A DNA stretch of 64,000 nucleotides, taken from assembly GCA_965224275.1 (NCBI GenBank), contig CBDCYR010000013.1, positions 1 to 64,000 of the forward strand, in the 5' to 3' direction. The notes under the pieces were generated by a model. The model did not search any database. It saw only the letters and a program-made list of their open reading frames with translations, and had not been told where the DNA came from. This document shows positions 15,717 through 23,861 of this stretch, in pieces. Source of the stretch: CAUZWH01 sp965224275. GTDB lineage: Bacteria > Pseudomonadota > Alphaproteobacteria > SHVV01. A program made the translations under genes and the position numbers. Numbering within the stretch: position 1 is the first letter of the stretch; every line of letters begins with the position of its first letter.

Positions 15717-16982
15717 ATGAAAAACGAACCCAATGTCATGTTTCCGCGCACGGATTATTCGCGGGTGCCGTTCGGCATTTATCATGATCCTGAGATTTTC
15801 GATCAGGAGATGGAGCGGGTCTTCCGCGGGCCGACCTGGCTGTTCCTCGGGTTGGACGCTGAGATTCCCAACAGCGGCGATTTCCGGACCTCATGGTTGG
15901 GCGACACGCCGGTGGTGTTCAATCGTGGCGTGACCGGCGAGGTCCATTGTTTCGTCAATCGCTGTGCCCATCGTGGCGCCATGGTGCGTCGCGAGGCCTA
16001 TGGCAACACCGCCGACCACACCTGCATCTACCACCGCTGGTGCTACGACCTCGAGGGCAATTTGATCGGCGTGCCGTTCCAACGCGGCGTGCATGGCAAG
16101 GGCGGTATGTCGGACGATTTCGACAAGGCTGACCATTCCCTACGGCAACTTCGGGTCGCGAACTATCGCGGCATCCTATTCGCCACGTTCAAGGGCGACG
16201 AGATTGAATCGCTCGAGTCCTATCTCGGCCCCAACCACCGCGCCCACCTCGATCGAATTATGCACAAACCGCTCAAAGTACTGGGCTACCAACGCCAGCA
16301 CATCGAGGGCAATTGGAAGCTCTACAACGAAAATTTGCGCGATCAGTATCACGGCAGCCTGTTGCACGAGTTCCAATCGACGTTCGGTATAGCGCGGATC
16401 ACGCAAAATGGCGGCGCCAAGCTCGACCCGCGCCACCGCCACAATATCTCGTGGAGCGAAGAAGGCACCGACGACGAGGAAGAAGCCAAACGCATGTATG
16501 AAGAGGCGAAGGTCCAACAGGGCACCTTGACGCTGAAGGACGACAGCTTCATCTGGTTCAAGCCGGAATATGATGACGCCATCAGCATCTCGATTTGCTC
16601 GATCTTCCCCAATGCCTGTGTCCAGCAAATCCGCAACAGCCTGGCGACGCGTCAGATCCGCCCGAAAGGCATGGATGCGTTTGAACTTTTCTGGACGGTG
16701 TTCGGATATGAAGATGATGATCAGGAAATGATCCAGCACCGGTTGTTGCAGTCGAACTTCATCGGGCCGGCGGGCCTGATCTCGATGGAAGATGGTGAGG
16801 CGGTGGAAATCGCGCACCGTGCGCCAACCCGCGATCCCGAGGAATGTTCGGTGATCCAAATGGGCGGTGGCGGCGAAATCCTCACCGACATCACTTTCAA
16901 AGCGAGCGACATCGCGGTGCGTGGTTTTTGGTCGTACTACGCGGAATTGATGGGGATGGAGCCGGAAAACGCCTATCGTTAA
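15717..16982 (+). CDS. Rieske ring-hydroxylating dioxygenase alpha subunit (copy 2)
   Basis: Large oxygenase subunit, 421 residues, ATG at 15717 behind GGAGGCCGAGG. The Rieske ligands are Cys83, His85, Cys103 and His106; the mononuclear iron motif is Asp209-x2-His212-x4-His217 (DQYHGSLLH). It is a close paralogue of copies 1 and 3, with runs of identity through 'DHTCIYHRWCYDLEGNLIG' and 'RNSLATRQIRPK'. The C-terminal half keeps the shared 'GLISMEDGEAVEIAHR' segment. No beta subunit directly follows; a 187-bp gap separates it from copy 3, so it could be transcribed with copy 3 and its beta gene or separately. The substrate is unknown. Three paralogues in a row suggest diversified substrate range or use at different steps. 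Confidence 0.92.
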   Translation: MKNEPNVMFPRTDYSRVPFGIYHDPEIFDQEMERVFRGPTWLFLGLDAEIPNSGDFRTSWLGDTPVVFNRGVTGEVHCFVNRCAHRGAMVRREAYGNTADHTCIYHRWCYDLEGNLIGVPFQRGVHGKGGMSDDFDKADHSLRQLRVANYRGILFATFKGDEIESLESYLGPNHRAHLDRIMHKPLKVLGYQRQHIEGNWKLYNENLRDQYHGSLLHEFQSTFGIARITQNGGAKLDPRHRHNISWSEEGTDDEEEAKRMYEEAKVQQGTLTLKDDSFIWFKPEYDDAISISICSIFPNACVQQIRNSLATRQIRPKGMDAFELFWTVFGYEDDDQEMIQHRLLQSNFIGPAGLISMEDGEAVEIAHRAPTRDPEECSVIQMGGGGEILTDITFKASDIAVRGFWSYYAELMGMEPENAYR

Positions 16983-17169
16983 GTGATTGATTCTACGAGA
17001 TGTTTGACGGCAGAGCCGAACCAATCTTGACGCAAGTATGAGAACGTGACGGCCCGCGTTGCGGTGACGTTACGATGCCATTAACGTAAACAAATAGCTT
17101 CGCATGACCTATAACGCGCATCATACGTGATGGCGTGTCGCGAGGCGGCGCAAACCCTGGAGGATCCGG

Positions 17170-18441
17170 ATGTCGATTGCCGAGAATATTGATTGGTGGC
17201 CGCGCGATGATTATTCGCGGGTTCCCTTCAAGCTCTATCACGACCAAGAGATTTACGAGCAGGAGATGGAGCGGATTTTCCGGGGACCGTGTTGGAATTT
17301 CATGGGCCTGGAGGCGGAAATTCCCAATTCGGGAGACTTCCGCACGACCTGGATTGGCGATACGCCGGTGGTCTACAACCGCACCGAAAACGGTGAGATC
17401 GCGGCGTTTGTTAATCGTTGCGCGCATCGCGGCGCGACGGTTCGGCGCGAGTCATACGGTAATACCGCGGACCACACCTGCATCTACCATCGCTGGTGCT
17501 ACGACCTGAACGGCAATTTGATCGGCGTGCCGTTTCAACGCGGCGTGCACGGCAAGGGCGGCATGTCGGATGATTTCGACAAGAGCGACCACCGATTGCG
17601 GCCGCTCCGGGTCGAGAACTACCACGGCGTTCTGTTCGCGAGTTTCAAAGGCGACGAGGTTGAGCCGTTGGTCGACTATCTCGGCCCGCACCACGCGCAT
17701 CACATCGCCCGGCTTGGGAGTCGGCCGATGAAAGTGATCGGTTACCAGCGCCAATACATTTACGGCAATTGGAAGTTCTACAACGAAAACCTGCGCGACC
17801 TTTATCACGGCACGCTGCTCCATGAATTCCAGACGACGTTTGCCATCGCCAGGATGACGCAAGCGGGCGGTTCGAAAATGGATCCGCGCCATCGCCACAA
17901 TCTGTCGTGGGGAATCGAGGGCACTGACGACGACGAGGCTGCGAAAAAGGCCTACGAGGAAAACAAGGTCAAAGACGGCGTGCTCAGTCTCAAAGACGGC
18001 GCCTATGTCGACTACCGGCCCGAGTGGGAAGACGACATTTCGATTTCGATATGCTCGGTGTTCCCCAATTCGTGCTTCCAGCAGATTCGCAACAGCTTGG
18101 CGACGCGCCAGATCCGCCCGAAGAGCATGAACGAATTCGAACTGTTCTGGACCATCTATGGCTATGAGGATGACGACGCCGACATGCTGCATCACCGCAA
18201 CATGCAGGCCAATCTGGTCGGACCGGCGGGCTTGATCTCAATGGAAGATGGCGAAGCCGTCGAGATCGTTCACCGCGCCACCGAGCGTGAGGGTGACTTC
18301 CACTCGGTGGTCGAAGTGGGCGGCCGCGGACCGATCAATGGCACCGAAAGCGAATCGCTGTGCATCGACATTCCGTGCCGTGGTTTCTGGTCGTATTACT
18401 CGGAATTGATGGGCATTGAAGCCGAAGGCGGGATTCGATGA
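17170..18441 (+). CDS. Rieske ring-hydroxylating dioxygenase alpha subunit (copy 3)
   Basis: Large subunit of 423 residues, ATG at 17170 with GGAGG 6 nt upstream. Ligands: Cys84, His86, Cys104 and His107 for the [2Fe-2S] cluster, and Asp210, His213 and His218 for iron (DLYHGTLLH). It differs from copies 1 and 2 in using 'CWNFMGLEAE' near residue 41 and a shorter acidic C-terminal loop. It is the only copy with a beta subunit attached: its TGA overlaps the beta ATG (ATGA at 18438-18441), so the two are co-translated and should form the alpha3beta3 oxygenase. The alpha 423/beta 158 size pair resembles three-component anthranilate dioxygenases of the AndAc/AndAd type, but I cannot assign the substrate. 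Confidence 0.93.
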   Translation: MSIAENIDWWPRDDYSRVPFKLYHDQEIYEQEMERIFRGPCWNFMGLEAEIPNSGDFRTTWIGDTPVVYNRTENGEIAAFVNRCAHRGATVRRESYGNTADHTCIYHRWCYDLNGNLIGVPFQRGVHGKGGMSDDFDKSDHRLRPLRVENYHGVLFASFKGDEVEPLVDYLGPHHAHHIARLGSRPMKVIGYQRQYIYGNWKFYNENLRDLYHGTLLHEFQTTFAIARMTQAGGSKMDPRHRHNLSWGIEGTDDDEAAKKAYEENKVKDGVLSLKDGAYVDYRPEWEDDISISICSVFPNSCFQQIRNSLATRQIRPKSMNEFELFWTIYGYEDDDADMLHHRNMQANLVGPAGLISMEDGEAVEIVHRATEREGDFHSVVEVGGRGPINGTESESLCIDIPCRGFWSYYSELMGIEAEGGIR

Positions 18442-18914
18442 TTCCAACCAAGCAGCGCGAGCGGATTAACGATCTGCTCAACGACTACGTCTGGTACATC
18501 GATACCGACCGGCTCGAAGAGTGGATCGAATTCTTCACCGACGATTGCACGTATCGGGTTATCCCGCGTGAGAACGTCGAGCAAAACCTGCCAGGCGTCG
18601 TGATCTTGTGTGAGAACAAGAACCAACTCACCGATCGCATCGTCTCGTACCGCGAGGCCAACGAATACAATCTGCATTACGACCGTCACATCATCAGCAA
18701 TCCCCGGATCGAAAACGGAAAAGAGAAAAACACGTACCAGGTCTTAAGCAATTACTCGGTCTATCAGACCAACCTCGATGGCGAGAGCCGGCTGTTCAGC
18801 GTCGGCTATTACGACGATGTCATCGTCTATGAAGGCGATACACCGAAGTTCAAGGAAAGGACCGTCGTCGTCGACACGTTTTCGATACCGACATTGCTCG
18901 CGACGCCGCTCTAA
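18438..18914 (+). CDS. Ring-hydroxylating dioxygenase beta subunit
   Basis: A 158-residue small subunit of the NTF2-like fold that packs against alpha subunits and gives structural support. The family pattern shows in 'INDLLNDYVWYIDTDRLEEW' near the N-terminus, 'FTDDCTYRVIPREN' near residue 35, 'YDRHIISN' near residue 76 and 'FSVGYYDDVI' near residue 115. Translation is coupled to alpha copy 3 by the ATGA overlap. With three alpha paralogues and one adjacent beta, this subunit may serve all of them; a second, divergent beta gene lies at 45091. It is followed 81 bp later by a RidA gene on the same strand. Confidence 0.92.
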   Translation: MIPTKQRERINDLLNDYVWYIDTDRLEEWIEFFTDDCTYRVIPRENVEQNLPGVVILCENKNQLTDRIVSYREANEYNLHYDRHIISNPRIENGKEKNTYQVLSNYSVYQTNLDGESRLFSVGYYDDVIVYEGDTPKFKERTVVVDTFSIPTLLATPL

Positions 18915-18995
18915 CTTCAACCACTATCATTTTAGCGCGGGACCGCAGCGCAGCAGTTCCGCGCTTACTATTTGGTCCGTAAGGGAGGAAGCCAG

Positions 18996-19394
18996 ATGGC
19001 GAATACGAAATACATCAATCGGGCCGAGGGCCTGCCCGTCCCGCAAGGAATTTGGTCGCACGTGGCGATCTCCGAACCGGGACGGATGGTATTCATCTGC
19101 GGTGTCGTTGCAAAAGATGTCGACGGCAACCTGGTTGGCAAAGGCGACATGGGCGCGCAGACCCGCCAGACTTGTGAGAACGTCAAGGCCGCGGTTGAAG
19201 CCGCGGGCGGCACGCTAAGCGATATCGTGCGGGTCGATGTCTACACCACCGATATCGAGGAATTTGATGCCATCCACGCGGTTCGCCGGGAATATTTTCC
19301 AGAGAACCCGCCGGTTTCGACGATGGTGGAAATCACTCGCCTGGTGCACCCCGACGCATGGATCGAAATCAACGCCATTGCGGTGCTCGCTTAG
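18996..19394 (+). CDS. RidA family protein
   Basis: A 132-residue protein starting at the ATG at 18996, preceded by GGGAGG 7 nt upstream; eight further upstream codons are in frame but unconserved. Family landmarks are 'MVFICGVVAKDVDGNLVG', 'DIVRVDVYTTDIEEF' and the terminal 'AWIEINAIAVL'. The catalytic Arg of archetypal RidA is missing from 'PPVSTMVEITRL'. It lies on the same strand right behind the alpha3/beta oxygenase pair and is probably co-transcribed, so it likely handles a reactive product of that oxygenase route. Its coding end is 20 bp from the IS481 insertion. Confidence 0.9.
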   Translation: MANTKYINRAEGLPVPQGIWSHVAISEPGRMVFICGVVAKDVDGNLVGKGDMGAQTRQTCENVKAAVEAAGGTLSDIVRVDVYTTDIEEFDAIHAVRREYFPENPPVSTMVEITRLVHPDAWIEINAIAVLA

Positions 19395-19413
19395 CGCACG
19401 CGGGTCCGCTAGT

Positions 19414-20448
19414 TGTGGTGTCTCAGTAGGTTGTTCATTCGGCCCCGCTTTGAGAAGCTGATGTTTGAAAAGAACAGAAGCTGATCGCCGGAGGACCGAA
19501 TGAACATCCATAAGAATGCCCGCCTGACCCCGAAGGGTCGAGAGATATTAATCTCTCGACTGGAACGCGGCGAACACCCGTTGGACGTGGCGACAGCAAT
19601 GGGCACCAGTACCAGTACGGTCTACAAATGGTGGCGGCGCTATCGCGCGGAAGGCTTTGGCGGGCTTGTCGACCGCTCCTCAAGGCCAATGACCAGCCCG
19701 CATAGAACACCTGGTGAGCTTGAGGCGAAGGTGATTGCCCTGCGCAAGCAACGGCGCATCTATCACCGCATCGCCGCCGAAGTTGGTGTTTCCAAAGCCA
19801 CGGTGGGACGGATCCTGACCCGACACCACCTCAACCGCTGGCGCGACCTCGACCCCGCCCAACCGGTACGCCGCTACGAACGCGCCAAGCCCGGCGAGAT
19901 GATCCACATCGATATCAAAAAACTCGGCCGCTTCAACCAGGTCGGGCACCGCATAACCGGTGATCGAACCGGCCCAAGAACCGGACCCAACAGGGGCTGG
20001 GAATACGTCCACGTCTGCATCGACGACCACTCCCGCCTCGGCTTCGCAGACATCATGCCAAACGAGAAAAAAGACAGCGCCGTCGCCTTCTTGATGGCCG
20101 CCCTCGCTTGGTACCGGCGCTTCAATATCACCGTCGAACGGGTCATGACCGACAATGGATCGTGCTACAGGTCATTGGCCTTCACAGACGCCTGCAAAAA
20201 CCTCGGGCTCAAACACATCCGCACCAAACCCTATACACCCAAAACCAACGGCAAGGCCGAGCGCTTTATCCAATCTTCTCTGCGCGAATGGGCCTACGCT
20301 CAAGCCTATGAAAGCTCACAGCACAGAGCACGTGAGCTCCCCATCTGGCTACACCACTACAATTGGCACAGACCTCATGCCGGGATAAATGGAAATCAAC
20401 CCATCAGCCGATCAGGCTTGGATGTCAATAACCTCACGAGACTCCACA
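19414..20448 (+). mobile_element. IS481-family insertion sequence with 6-bp target duplication
   Basis: The element is 1035 bp. The left end begins TGTGGTGTCTCAGTAGG at 19414. The right end, read inward, begins TGTGGAGTCTCGTGAGG from 20448; 18 of the first 25 bases match. The 6-bp direct repeat GCTAGT flanks it exactly at 19408-19413 and 20449-20454. The target is the CTAG end of the palindromic repeat that continues at 20450. A clean target duplication and an intact transposase suggest a recent insertion. Confidence 0.92.
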
Positions 20449-20453
20449 GCTAG
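19500..20453 (+). CDS. IS481-family transposase
   Basis: A 317-residue DDE recombinase with a GGAGG site 6 nt before the ATG. The N-terminal winged-helix/HTH region (residues 8-95) is followed by an rve integrase core: 'MIHIDIKKLGRF' near residue 138 with the first Asp, 'VMTDNGSCYRS' near residue 217 with the second Asp, and 'TNGKAERFIQ' near residue 255 with the Glu. The reading frame runs off the end of the element: the last two bases of the final Ser codon and the TAG stop are provided by the duplicated target GCTAGT. This stop is therefore created by the insertion site. The protein otherwise looks complete. Confidence 0.93.
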   Translation: MNIHKNARLTPKGREILISRLERGEHPLDVATAMGTSTSTVYKWWRRYRAEGFGGLVDRSSRPMTSPHRTPGELEAKVIALRKQRRIYHRIAAEVGVSKATVGRILTRHHLNRWRDLDPAQPVRRYERAKPGEMIHIDIKKLGRFNQVGHRITGDRTGPRTGPNRGWEYVHVCIDDHSRLGFADIMPNEKKDSAVAFLMAALAWYRRFNITVERVMTDNGSCYRSLAFTDACKNLGLKHIRTKPYTPKTNGKAERFIQSSLREWAYAQAYESSQHRARELPIWLHHYNWHRPHAGINGNQPISRSGLDVNNLTRLHS

Positions 20454-20742
20454 TGGATGAAATCCAACATATGGTACCCATACGACGGTTTGCCGAGTTC
20501 GCCGGCTAGGCGCGCGAAGCGTGGCGATGCCCCATAGGACTGTTGGGCATCGGAAGCTTCGTGTAACGCGGCTGGCGGGCTCGGCAAGCCGCCCTGTGGG
20601 TCGCCTATCCCGGCCCCTCGGTGCGTCGAAACCCCTCGACGATGCCCAACGGTCTCTTGGGGCATCGCCTGCGGGCTTCCTCCTGCCGAGCTACCGGGAT
20701 ACGCGATCGTATGGGTACGATATGTTGGATTCCATCCACTAG
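20450..20742. repeat. MITE-like palindromic repeat, about 293 bp
   Basis: Terminal inverted repeats of 37 bp (20450-20486 and 20706-20742) begin CTAGTGGATGAAATCCAAC and differ at about three positions. Inside them lie further inverted segments, e.g. GCGATGCCCCATAGGACTGT against its complement near 20641-20668. No gene fits inside. The 21-bp palindrome at 7394 matches its end. It could be a non-autonomous transposable unit. An IS481 copy inserted exactly at its left tip. Confidence 0.8.
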
Positions 20743-20770
20743 CTCGACACGGAAGAAAAGGTATGGATCG

Positions 20771-21589
20771 ATGAAGGTATATCCCTATGGCGTGGGCGAC
20801 GTCGTCACGCGGGTTCACGAAGACGGGTCCGGCGACAATGTGGTGGTGCTTTGTCACGGCGTTGGCGCGCGAGGCGATCGTTGGCGCTACAACATCCCGG
20901 TGCTCGCCGAGGCCGGCTACCACTGCTACGCGATCGATAACCCGGGCCATGGGTTTGCCACCAAAGGGCCAAACTTTCCCTACGGCGTGCCAGCCTTTGC
21001 CGGGTTCATCGCCGATTTTGTTCGCTCAATCGGCCACGGTGCGGTTCATTTGATTGGCACCTCGATGGGCGGGCACAACTCGGCGACCGTCGCCTGCCGC
21101 CATCCCGATCTGGTGAAGTCTCTGATCCTGGTCGGTGCAACCGGCCTGTTCAAACTCGGCGACGAAACCACCCAAGCGATCAGCGGGCGCATCGGCGACA
21201 CCACGCGCGAGGGCATCAATGGTAAGCTTAGGTCGCTGATTCACCACGACGACAAAATCGTCACTGACGAATGGCGCGACGAGGAATACCGCGTCAACAA
21301 TTCACCCGGTGCGTCCAACGCCTTCAAAGCATTGGCCGACTATTTCCGGACGTCGATCGATAATGACGCGGTTGGCGAGGAACTTGCCAAACACGCCGAC
21401 AACATTCCGATCATGCTGCTATGGGGCACCGAGGACGTCTCGGTGCCGTTGTCGGTCGGCAAGAAAGCGCAAGAGATCTTGGGCGGTCCGCCATTGATCG
21501 AAATGACCGAGTGCGCGCACGCGCCTTATCTCGAGGATCCCGACACCTTCAACAAGGCGGTTCTTGATTTTCTCAACAAGCAGAACTGA
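20771..21589 (+). CDS. Alpha/beta hydrolase
   Basis: A 272-residue alpha/beta-hydrolase starting at the ATG at 20771 (MKVYPYG). The in-frame codons before it are part of the palindromic repeat. The oxyanion/HG segment is 'VVVLCHGVGARGDRW' near residue 25; the nucleophile elbow is 'GTSMG' with Ser98; the acid is in 'LLWGTEDVSVP' near residue 219 and the His in 'ECAHAPYLEDP' near residue 248. Meta-cleavage-product hydrolases look like this, and the position next to ring-hydroxylating dioxygenases fits C-C bond hydrolysis, but esterase activity cannot be excluded. Its TGA overlaps the ATG of the ferredoxin reductase gene (TGATG), giving translational coupling. Confidence 0.9.
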   Translation: MKVYPYGVGDVVTRVHEDGSGDNVVVLCHGVGARGDRWRYNIPVLAEAGYHCYAIDNPGHGFATKGPNFPYGVPAFAGFIADFVRSIGHGAVHLIGTSMGGHNSATVACRHPDLVKSLILVGATGLFKLGDETTQAISGRIGDTTREGINGKLRSLIHHDDKIVTDEWRDEEYRVNNSPGASNAFKALADYFRTSIDNDAVGEELAKHADNIPIMLLWGTEDVSVPLSVGKKAQEILGGPPLIEMTECAHAPYLEDPDTFNKAVLDFLNKQN

Positions 21590-22809
21590 TGGCACCAGGC
21601 ATCGTCATTGTCGGTGCCGGCCAAGCCGGCGGCGAGGCGGCGTTTGCGCTGCGCGAGGGCGGCTTTGCCGGGCCGGTTACACTCATCGGCGAAGAGCCGC
21701 ACATTCCCTACGAACGCCCGCCGCTCTCGAAAGCGCTATTGGTCGGTGATAACGAGCCTGCCGATACCTATCTGCGGGATCAATCGGCTTATGTTGAACA
21801 TGACATTACGCTCAAGCTCGATGTTGCGGTCCGGTCGATCGATCGCACTGGCAAAGGCGTCGACCTCTCCGACGGCAGCGCGCTCGATTACGACAACCTG
21901 CTGATCGCGACGGGTGCACGCGTACGCCGCCTGGAGCTTCCCGGTGCAAACCTCGCTGGGGTGTTCTACCTGCGCGACATCGCTGATTCGCTGGCGATCC
22001 GCGAGGCCCTCACGCCGGGCGCCAAGCTGGTTGTAATCGGTGGTGGTTATGTCGGATTGGAAGTTGCGGCCAGCGCGCGCAAGCGTGGCTGCGGCGTGAC
22101 GGTGATCGAGGTCGCCGATCGCATCATGAACCGGGTCGTTGCGCCAGAGATGAGCGCACATTTTGACGCCGTGCATCGTGCAGCCGGTGTCGACATTCGT
22201 ACGGGTATCGCACCGGACACGATCGAGGGTAACGGACGCGTGCGCGAGCTCAACTTGAGCGACGGCAGCCGTGTTGCAGCCGATGCGATCGTCATCGGCA
22301 TTGGCATCGTGCCCAATAGCGAGCTCGCCCAAAATGCCGGACTGGACGTCGACAATGGGATTAGGGTCGATGAATTCGCCCGCACCAACGATGCGAATAT
22401 TTTTGCTGCCGGCGACGTGACCAATCACGTCAATCCGCTGCTGGGACGTTCGCTGCGTTTGGAATCGTGGCAGAACGCACAGAACCAGGCCATAGCGGCC
22501 GCCAACATCATGCTAGGCGGGGAGGAACCGCACGCCGAAATCCCGTGGTTTTGGTCGGATCAGTACGAGATCAATCTTCAGATGGTCGGCGCGCCCCAGA
22601 GTTGGGATCAAGTGGTACGCCGCGACGGCGGCGAGGACGGCCGCTTCACGCTGTTCTACCTGGACGATGGTAAGCTGGTGGCCGCGAACACGGTCGACAA
22701 CGCCCGTGACATCCGGCCCTCGCGTCAACTCATAGAAAAGGCCACGCCGCTAACGGCAGAGGAGTTGGCCGACCCCGGCGTCAAGATGCAGCAATTGGCA
22801 AAGCGCTAG
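21589..22809 (+). CDS. Ferredoxin reductase-type FAD/NAD(P)-binding protein
   Basis: A 406-residue pyridine-nucleotide-disulfide-fold flavoprotein of the putidaredoxin reductase/BphA4 group. It shows FAD motif 'IVGAGQAGGEAA' at residues 7-18, 'RPPLSKALL' near residue 45, NAD motif 'VVIGGGYVGLEVA' near residue 147, 'IFAAGDVTNH' near residue 268, and a C-terminal dimer-fold domain. Such reductases pass electrons from NADH to a Rieske or plant-type ferredoxin that feeds a ring-hydroxylating oxygenase. A Rieske ferredoxin is encoded convergently 132 bp away, so this pair probably serves the three alpha-subunit oxygenases upstream. The coupling with an alpha/beta hydrolase gene supports an aromatic catabolic operon. 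Confidence 0.92.
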   Translation: MAPGIVIVGAGQAGGEAAFALREGGFAGPVTLIGEEPHIPYERPPLSKALLVGDNEPADTYLRDQSAYVEHDITLKLDVAVRSIDRTGKGVDLSDGSALDYDNLLIATGARVRRLELPGANLAGVFYLRDIADSLAIREALTPGAKLVVIGGGYVGLEVAASARKRGCGVTVIEVADRIMNRVVAPEMSAHFDAVHRAAGVDIRTGIAPDTIEGNGRVRELNLSDGSRVAADAIVIGIGIVPNSELAQNAGLDVDNGIRVDEFARTNDANIFAAGDVTNHVNPLLGRSLRLESWQNAQNQAIAAANIMLGGEEPHAEIPWFWSDQYEINLQMVGAPQSWDQVVRRDGGEDGRFTLFYLDDGKLVAANTVDNARDIRPSRQLIEKATPLTAEELADPGVKMQQLAKR

Positions 22810-22856
22810 CGGAACGAGCTGAACCCACAGCGTTCACGCGACATACCCCCGCCAAT

Positions 22857-22880
22857 CATTGCCGGGCCTGACCCGGCAAT
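22857..22880. repeat. Dispersed REP-like palindrome
   Basis: The sequence ATTGCCGGGcctgaCCCGGCAAT forms a 9-bp perfect stem, followed by CCATGG. This is the widespread alphaproteobacterial intergenic palindrome. It sits between the convergent ferredoxin reductase and Rieske ferredoxin genes and may terminate both. Confidence 0.75.
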
Positions 22881-22941
22881 CCATGGACTCGGAGCGAAGC
22901 GGTGTGCCGTAGCCCCACGACTAAGGGTACTAGCGAGACGA

Positions 22942-23277
22942 CTACGGTGCTGGGGGCTTTGGCGGCGGCTCGTATTCAACCAGGACGTCGTCGCCCTCGA
23001 CTTTGACCGGATACGAATTGATATCCACCGTAACAGGCGCGTTAAGCGCTTTGCCGGTGCGGATGTCGAAGCAACCCTGATGAAGCGGGCACTCAATAGA
23101 GTGCTCTTCCAGATATCCCTCGGATAGAACCGCAAACGCGTGGGTGCAGATATCGTCTACGGCAAAAAACTCGCCGCCTACTTTGTAAACGCCGATGGGA
23201 TGCCCTTCGATGACGACCTGCTTCACGTCGTCATCGTCGACGTCGCCCGCCGCTGCAACCCGATGCCACTCCGCCAT
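22942..23277 (-). CDS. Rieske (2Fe-2S) ferredoxin, non-haem oxygenase electron carrier
   Basis: A 111-residue Rieske ferredoxin beginning at the ATG at 23277 (MAEWHRV). Codons upstream to 23328 are open but unconserved. Cluster ligands are Cys44 and His46 ('ICTHAFA') and Cys63 and His66 ('ECPLHQG'), the normal CxH..CxxH arrangement with family spacing. The C-terminal Pro-rich tail is short. It should carry electrons from the FAD reductase encoded convergently at 21589 to the oxygenase alpha subunits. A second Rieske ferredoxin lies at 63546. Confidence 0.93.
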   Translation of the reverse strand: MAEWHRVAAAGDVDDDDVKQVVIEGHPIGVYKVGGEFFAVDDICTHAFAVLSEGYLEEHSIECPLHQGCFDIRTGKALNAPVTVDINSYPVKVEGDDVLVEYEPPPKPPAP

Positions 23278-23435
23278 AACCAAACCTCTTTTCCTGGCCC
23301 GCGTAACTCCCTCGGGCTCTATCTTCACTTGCGAAAGCTGCGCTACTGCCTTTTTGCGGGCGCGACCTTATTCGTTCCGTTTTTCGCGCGCAATGCACGT
23401 TTGCGAGCACTCTTGAAGGTGGCTACGGTGCGCCG

Positions 23436-23837
23436 GTGTGGGAAACGTATTTATGGGTAGCGATCGGCAGTGGTTGCGGCGGTGCGGCGCGTTTGCTGTG
23501 CTCGGATCTTGCTGCGCGATTGGTCGGACTGGAATTCCCGTGGGGGACGCTGACGGTCAACGTGATGGGCTCGTTGTTGATCGGCTTGGTCGCGGCACTG
23601 GTGCAACCGTCCGGCAGGTTCGAGTTCGGACCCAACGTTCAGCAATTTCTGATGGTCGGCGTGCTCGGCGGGTATACAACATTCTCAGCATTCAGCTTGC
23701 AAACGCTGGCGCTCGCGCGTGACGGTCATTTCGGGAAAGCGAGCGCTTACGTCGTGTCTTCGGTGCTCTTTTGTTTGATAGCGGTTGCGATTGGCTACGC
23801 CGTCGGTAGCTTTTTCGCGTCGCCGCAACGCTCTTAG
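23436..23837 (+). CDS. crcB: CrcB/Fluc family fluoride channel
   Basis: A 133-residue, four-helix membrane protein with a GTG start. It shows the family motifs 'GGAARLLCS' near residue 14, 'PWGTLTVNVMGS' near residue 35 and 'GVLGGYTTFSAFS' near residue 74, which lines the fluoride pore. Fluc proteins act as dual-topology dimers exporting fluoride. I looked for a fluoride riboswitch in the 158 bp upstream and saw no convincing conserved core. It is followed 24 bp later by a DUF1989 gene. The product looks intact and housekeeping rather than part of the catabolic block. Confidence 0.92.
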   Translation: MWETYLWVAIGSGCGGAARLLCSDLAARLVGLEFPWGTLTVNVMGSLLIGLVAALVQPSGRFEFGPNVQQFLMVGVLGGYTTFSAFSLQTLALARDGHFGKASAYVVSSVLFCLIAVAIGYAVGSFFASPQRS

Positions 23838-23861
23838 AAGTACTTTTGGGAAGTACGAATC

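Noticed and set aside
23278..23435. Fluoride riboswitch upstream of crcB
   Set aside because: No recognisable conserved core or pseudoknot pairing in the 158 bp upstream, most of which is the divergent Rieske ferredoxin promoter region.
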